Shown here in pieces: positions 7,633 through 8,049 of a stretch of DNA of 8,049 nt. The notes beneath the pieces were generated by a model that did no database searches, had not been told where the DNA came from, and was given only the letters and a program-made list of their open reading frames with translations. The position numbers and the translations under genes are program-made. The stretch comes from Candidatus Altimarinota bacterium (GTDB lineage: Bacteria; Patescibacteriota; Gracilibacteria; BD1-5; UBA6164), in assembly GCA_027062145.1 (NCBI GenBank), contig JAMOTX010000031.1, positions 1 through 8,049 of the forward strand, written 5' to 3'. Position 1 is the first letter of the stretch; each line of letters starts with the position of its first letter.

Positions 7633-7665
7633 AAAAAAGATAAAACTTAATGTTTTATCTTTTTT
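7633..7665. terminator. Bidirectional intrinsic terminator between convergent CYTH and murG-like genes
   Basis: A six-A run plus GATAAAAC (7633-7646), a TTAAT loop, and GTTTTATC plus a six-T run (7652-7665) make a 14-bp stem with a U-tract on both strands. It begins right after the CYTH stop codon and overlaps the stop of the minus-strand gene (7664-7666), the same arrangement as at 2353-2381. Confidence 0.85.
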
Positions 7666-8049
7666 AATTTTGTATTTCTTTTTCAATTACTTGCAATGGT
7701 TTAAAAAATCAATCTAAATTAAGTCATGATTTTCTAAGATCTTTATACGCTTGTATTTTTCTAAATAACTCTACTTCTAATTGATTATTTTCATCTAATA
7801 CATCACTTCAAAATTTTTCTTTAAAGTATTCAGCATTTTTATTTTGATGATTTCATGCACTATTTGATAATGGAATAATTATTGAATGAATTCAAAACAT
7901 ATTTAATTCCCATAAAGTTGTAGCTCATCATCTAGTAATTGCAATATCTGTATTTTTTAATATAACTCAAAGTCTTTTTTGAGTTAAAAAATCATGAGTT
8001 AAAACATTTGGAAAAACTTTAAATTTATTTCTTAAATGCATATTTTTTT
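7664..8049 (-). CDS. murG: MurG-type UDP-GlcNAc transferase, C-terminal part (5' end outside window)
   Basis: C-terminal ~125 residues of a family-28 glycosyltransferase. MurG adds GlcNAc to the lipid I pentapeptide on the inner face of the membrane, giving lipid II for peptidoglycan. The visible part holds the donor-nucleotide loop TDIAITRGGATTLWEL, matching the MurG RxGAxTxxE signature, then IPLSNSAGNHQNKNAEYF, matching the P-x(5-8)-D/N-HQ-x-N-A stretch that contacts UDP-GlcNAc. The frame stays open to the window edge, and a full MurG would need about 230 more residues, so the ATG at 8039-8041 is internal and not the start. All eight glycines are TGA, including both in the invariant RGG. 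The last segment (LRKSGLNLDGFFKPLQVIEKEI) is a family-typical closing helix region. Related GT28 enzymes cannot be fully excluded from the C-terminus alone. Confidence 0.85.

Noticed and set aside
8039..8041. ATG as the true start of the minus-strand murG-like gene
   Set aside because: The frame is open to the window edge and the visible protein lacks the N-terminal GT28 domain, so the start must lie outside.

Overview
The window comes from a very AT-rich bacterial genome that reads UGA as glycine (translation table 25). This points to the Patescibacteria/CPR lineages Absconditabacteria (SR1) or Gracilibacteria (BD1-5/GN02); the sequence alone does not separate the two. The decisive evidence is that in-frame TGA falls on invariant glycines of well-known proteins: the GDMDFK and PPYSVGE positions of PNPase, the DNGIGF and GxGxG ATP-lid motifs of a histidine kinase, and the glycines of MurG and OmpR-type regulators. 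TGG is kept for Trp and nearly all Arg codons are AGA. All gene calls below use TGA = Gly; under the standard code every one would look shattered.

Layout: (1) 57-2354 (+), polynucleotide phosphorylase, complete. (2) 2380-3048 (-), an OmpR/PhoB-type response regulator convergent with pnp; the two share a compact bidirectional terminator overlapping both stop codons. (3) 3049-3252, a 204-bp divergent control region with two palindromes and an 11-bp-phased TGTAAC direct repeat. (4) 3253-4098 (+), a zinc-ribbon protein with a GNAT-like C-terminal half. (5) 4148-6237 (+), a multi-pass membrane sensor histidine kinase (7TM type, GAF-like, HisKA, HATPase_c) whose frame is broken once near its N-terminus, at a T TTT TTT heptamer that exactly fits a -1 slip. 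(6) 6300-6992 (+), a second OmpR/PhoB-type regulator with no ATG/GTG/TTG at its expected start, where an ATA sits instead, just after a perfect 42-bp palindrome. (7) 7057-7632 (+), a CYTH-domain phosphohydrolase or cyclase-like protein. (8) 7664-8049 (-), the C-terminal part of a MurG-type glycosyltransferase whose start lies beyond the window; it converges on the CYTH gene across a shared terminator.

Functionally, the centre of the window (2380-6992) is a signalling island: one membrane sensor kinase, two response regulators on opposite strands, and a zinc-ribbon/GNAT-like protein. The flanking genes (pnp, CYTH, murG-like) are housekeeping. None of the six visible starts has a Shine-Dalgarno sequence, and two have a perfect TATAAT 5-9 nt upstream of the ATG, suggesting leaderless mRNAs. 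Glycine codon choice splits the window: pnp uses mostly GGN (about 54 GGN to 16 TGA), while the signalling genes and the murG fragment use TGA almost exclusively (12/12 and 11/11 in the two regulators). There are no stretches over 300 bases without a gene, and no RNA genes, CRISPR arrays or insertion sequences were seen.
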